The notes under the pieces are model-generated. The model was given only the letters and a program-made list of their open reading frames with translations, did not search any database and had not been told where the DNA came from. This document shows, one piece after another, positions 4,109 to 6,177 of a DNA stretch of 6,177 nucleotides (position 1 is the stretch's first letter; each line of letters begins with the position of its first letter). The DNA is from Treponema sp. (GTDB lineage Bacteria; Spirochaetota; Spirochaetia; Treponematales; Breznakiellaceae). The stretch lies in the NCBI GenBank assembly GCA_031275535.1, contig JAISOR010000186.1, positions 1-6,177 of the forward strand. The letters run 5' to 3'. The position numbers were made by a program, and so were the translations under genes.

Positions 4109-6007
4109 ATGTACGATTTTAAGGATCCCTGGAAAGCCAGGATCGCCGGGGCTTTAAACGCCATATTGCGGGAATCCGGCGCCGCGGAGACCGTGGAGGC
4201 CTCCCGGATTGTTGCCGAGATCCCCCCCCAACCCGAACTGGGGGACCTGGGCTTCCCCATGTTTACTTTTTCCAGGCTGCTGCGAAAGGCCCCCCCCCAG
4301 ATAGCCCAAGCGGTAGCGGCACAACTCGCCGGGGATGCCCCCCCGGCGCTTACGGCAGGGGGCGCCCCGGCGGGCGGGACTTTTACCGCCGACGGGCCCT
4401 ATGTAAATGTGCGGCTCAACCGGGGGGAGGCCGCGGCGGTCATCCTTTCCCAGATCCCCGCGGATGAATCCGGCGGACCCGGGCCCGCCGGAGCGGGTCC
4501 GGGCGGCCTAATCCCCGGCGCCGCCGGAAAGACCGGATTCGGGCGGCCCGGTACCCTGGACGGTTCCCGGATCATGGTGGAATTTTCCAGCCCCAATACC
4601 AATAAGCCCCTCCATTTGGGGCACCTGCGGAACGATGTCCTGGGGGAGAGCGTCTCCCGGATCTTCGCCGCCTGCGGGGCGGAAATCCGTAAGGTCTGCA
4701 TCATCAATGACCGGGGGGTGCATATCTGCAAATCCATGCTGGCCTATAAGGAATACGGCCAGGGGAAGACCCCCGAATCCGAGGGGATCAAGAGCGATCA
4801 TTTTGTGGGGGACTGGTACGTCAAATTCCACCAGATGGCGACGGAAGGCCCCGGTGCGGCGGGGAAGGCCGCCCCGGAGGAGCGGGCCCAGGAAATGCTG
4901 AGAAAGTGGGAGGCCGGGGACAGCGAAACCGTGGCCCTTTGGAAGCAGATGAACAAGTGGGCTGTGGAGGGGATGGGGGAAACCTATAAGCGAACAGGGG
5001 TTTCCTTTGATCAGTACTATTATGAAAGCCAAACCTATCTTTTAGGAAAGGACGAGATCCTTAAAGGGCTGGACGCGGGGCTTTTCTATAGGGCCGAAGA
5101 CGGCGCGGTCTGGGTGGATTTAAGCGAGGAAAAGCTGGACAAAAAGGTCCTCCTTCGAAAGGACGGGACTTCCCTCTATATAACCCAGGATATCGGGACC
5201 GCCATCTTCCGGCATAAGGACTGGCCCTTTGACCGGCTGGTCTTTGTGGTGGGTTCGGAACAGCAGTATCATTTCCAGGTGCTGTTTAAGGTCCTCGAAA
5301 AACTGGGTTTTGAATGGGCCAGGAATCTCTATCACCTTTCCTACGGCATGGTGAATCTCCCGGAGGGGAAGATGAAGAGCCGGGAAGGGACGGTGGTGGA
5401 TGCGGATGATCTTTTGGACAGCCTTAAGGAGCTGGCCCTAAGGGAAATCCGGGAAAAGGACCGGGAAGAGGCGGTGGGGGAGCCCGGCGATGTGGCGGAG
5501 AAGATCGCCCTGGGGGCCCTTCATTACTACCTGCTGCAGGTATCTCCCTCCAAGGATATGCTCTTTAATCCCCGGGAATCCCTGTCTTTTACCGGCAACA
5601 CCGGCCCCTACCTCCAGTATATGGGGGCCCGTATTTCGGCCTTGCTCCGCAAGGCTTCCATGCTCCGCGAAGATTCGCTCCGTAAACAGGAAAACGGCGA
5701 TCCCCCGGTCCGGGCTAAGATTAGGCCGGAGCTGCTTTCGGGGGATGCGGAATGGGAACTGCTAAAAGTCCTGGGCGGTTATTCCGAAGCGGTGGCCGCC
5801 GCCGCCGCCCGGCTGGACCCTTCCCTGCTGGCGGCCTATCTCTACGAACTCTCCAAGGCCTTTAGCCGTTTCTATCATGACTGCCCCATCCTGAACGCCG
5901 AAACCCCGGACCTGGCCGCCGCCCGGCTGGGCCTGTGCCGGGGGGTGCTGTGGACGCTCAAGGACGCCCTGCATCTGATATGTATTCCCTTTTTGGAGAC
6001 CATGTAG
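4109..6007 (+). CDS. argS: Arginyl-tRNA synthetase, 632 aa
   Basis: ArgS is the class I synthetase that charges tRNA-Arg with arginine using ATP. The N-terminal tRNA-binding domain (about 1-115) includes PQPELGDLGFPMF and GPYVNVRL. The catalytic domain opens with EFSSPNTNKPLHLGHLRND, whose HLGH (169-172) is the HIGH motif. It continues through CIINDRGVHICKSM (197-210) and GSEQQYHFQVLFKVL (382-396). The KMSK-class loop is KMKSREGTVVDADDLL (421-436). The C-terminal anticodon-binding DALR domain includes NTGPYLQYMGARI and AYLYELSKAFSRFYHDC. The PLHLGH and KMKSREGT forms are, as I recall, those of Bacteroidetes- and spirochaete-type ArgS rather than the E. coli type. The protein is longer than the usual 550-600 aa. 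The excess lies mainly in a Gly/Pro/Ala-rich insertion at about 118-150 between the N-terminal and catalytic domains, plus a smaller one at 74-91. It is the last gene of the unit. Confidence 0.97.
   Translation: MYDFKDPWKARIAGALNAILRESGAAETVEASRIVAEIPPQPELGDLGFPMFTFSRLLRKAPPQIAQAVAAQLAGDAPPALTAGGAPAGGTFTADGPYVNVRLNRGEAAAVILSQIPADESGGPGPAGAGPGGLIPGAAGKTGFGRPGTLDGSRIMVEFSSPNTNKPLHLGHLRNDVLGESVSRIFAACGAEIRKVCIINDRGVHICKSMLAYKEYGQGKTPESEGIKSDHFVGDWYVKFHQMATEGPGAAGKAAPEERAQEMLRKWEAGDSETVALWKQMNKWAVEGMGETYKRTGVSFDQYYYESQTYLLGKDEILKGLDAGLFYRAEDGAVWVDLSEEKLDKKVLLRKDGTSLYITQDIGTAIFRHKDWPFDRLVFVVGSEQQYHFQVLFKVLEKLGFEWARNLYHLSYGMVNLPEGKMKSREGTVVDADDLLDSLKELALREIREKDREEAVGEPGDVAEKIALGALHYYLLQVSPSKDMLFNPRESLSFTGNTGPYLQYMGARISALLRKASMLREDSLRKQENGDPPVRAKIRPELLSGDAEWELLKVLGGYSEAVAAAAARLDPSLLAAYLYELSKAFSRFYHDCPILNAETPDLAAARLGLCRGVLWTLKDALHLICIPFLETM
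4222..4344 (+). repeat. Three poly-C tracts in the 5' part of argS
   Basis: Runs of eight C (4222-4229), nine C (4290-4298) and seven C (4338-4344) occur within 123 bases. They encode IPPQ, KAPPQ and DAPPA respectively. The reading frame is intact through all three. Such tracts are prone to replication slippage and sequencing error; a one-base change would truncate an essential protein. Confidence 0.9.
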
Positions 6008-6064
6008 GGGGCTGAGGCAGGGGGCGTTCCTTATAATATAAATGATCAGATTGCAGGGACGTAA
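6008..6064. other. Spacer after argS with no gene
   Basis: No recognisable terminator with a T-run follows argS. TATAAT at 6032-6037 is a perfect -10 hexamer, but no acceptable -35 lies 16-18 nt upstream, where the DNA is G-rich. ATG codons at 6042 and 6064 open frames of only 11 and 21 codons, the latter ending at 6129, and neither has a convincing ribosome binding site. I call neither a gene. Confidence 0.4.
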
Positions 6065-6121
6065 TGCCTCAAAATAAAATCTTACCGAAGGGCCCGTTGC
6101 CTCATAATAAAAAATCTTACC
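6065..6121 (+). repeat. Pair of direct repeats, about 23 nt each, 33 nt apart
   Basis: TGCCTCAAAATAAAATCTTACC at 6065-6086 recurs at 6098-6121 with one substitution and two extra A's. The shared core is TGCCTCA followed by an A/T-rich block and ATCTTACC. A start-to-start distance of 33 bp places both copies on the same face of the helix (about three turns). The second copy ends ten bases before a TATACT box at 6131-6136. The layout could be a pair of regulator-binding sites upstream of a gene beyond the window, or a chance duplication. Confidence 0.65.
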
Positions 6122-6130
6122 CTGGCTAGA

Positions 6131-6136
6131 TATACT
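6131..6136 (+). promoter_or_regulatory. Weak candidate -10 box
   Basis: TATACT matches five of six bases of TATAAT. The matching -35 position (about 6108-6113) falls inside the second direct repeat and is not TTGACA-like, so if this is a promoter it would need an activator. Support is weak. Confidence 0.25.
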
Positions 6137-6173
6137 CAAGGGCAGCAGCGGCGAGGGACTGCTGCCGCATGAG
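6135..6173 (+). other. Hairpin at the right edge of the window
   Basis: GGCAGCAG at 6141-6148 pairs exactly with CTGCTGCC at 6159-6166 across a 10-nt loop. CTCA (6135-6138) pairs with TGAG (6170-6173) beyond a small internal loop. No T-run follows on either strand, so it is not an ordinary terminator. The loop contains GAGGGA (6153-6158) and the 3' arm contains an ATG at 6169-6171. If that were the start of a gene continuing out of the window, the hairpin would enclose its ribosome binding site. The window ends too soon to tell. Confidence 0.5.
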
Positions 6174-6177
6174 GGCC

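Noticed and set aside
4508..5032. 174-codon open frame on the minus strand
   Set aside because: It is antisense to the conserved catalytic domain of argS, with no ribosome binding site or family resemblance.
6064..6129. 21-codon open frame after argS
   Set aside because: It has no ribosome binding site and its content is the direct repeat itself.
5762..6139. 125-codon minus-strand open frame extending into the non-coding end
   Set aside because: Most of it is antisense to the argS anticodon-binding domain. The part outside argS crosses the direct repeats and has no ribosome binding site worth noting.

Overview
The window looks like a piece of a spirochaete chromosome, most likely a Treponema of the termite-gut or related group. 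This is inferred from the arginyl-tRNA synthetase type, the unfamiliar large protein beside it, and the moderately GC-rich coding with many Gly/Pro/Arg codons; nothing was searched. All five well-supported genes and both tRNAs lie on the + strand.

Layout: positions 1-351 hold no convincing complete gene. They carry a striking nested inverted repeat (105-274) followed by a sigma70-type promoter (315-343). That promoter drives a small flavodoxin-like protein (352-738) and adenine phosphoribosyltransferase apt (755-1288). A second strong promoter (1341-1369) starts a mixed RNA/protein transcription unit: tRNA-Gln(CUG), tRNA-Glu(CUC), a 569-residue protein of unknown function (1581-3290), the multicopper-oxidase-like PgeF/YfiH protein (3292-4098) and argS (4109-6007). 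Gaps in this unit are very short: 9 nt from tRNA-Glu to the first start codon, 1 nt before pgeF and 10 nt before argS. Cotranscription and translational coupling are therefore likely. Positions 6008-6177 are non-coding. They hold a pair of direct repeats, a weak -10-like box and a hairpin that may belong to the leader of a gene beyond the window.

How the genes fit together: the second unit is weighted to translation (two tRNAs plus ArgS). The first contributes purine salvage (Apt) and a possible flavoprotein. PgeF-family proteins have been shown to cleave purine nucleosides, so the adenine they release could be an Apt substrate; that link is inference. Most of the window is housekeeping. The points that deserve a second look are the nested palindrome, the near-leaderless start of the first gene, the tRNA-to-mRNA junction, the unknown 569-residue protein, and the Gly/Pro-rich insertions and poly-C tracts in argS. 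I see no CRISPR array, transposase, phage gene or defence system.
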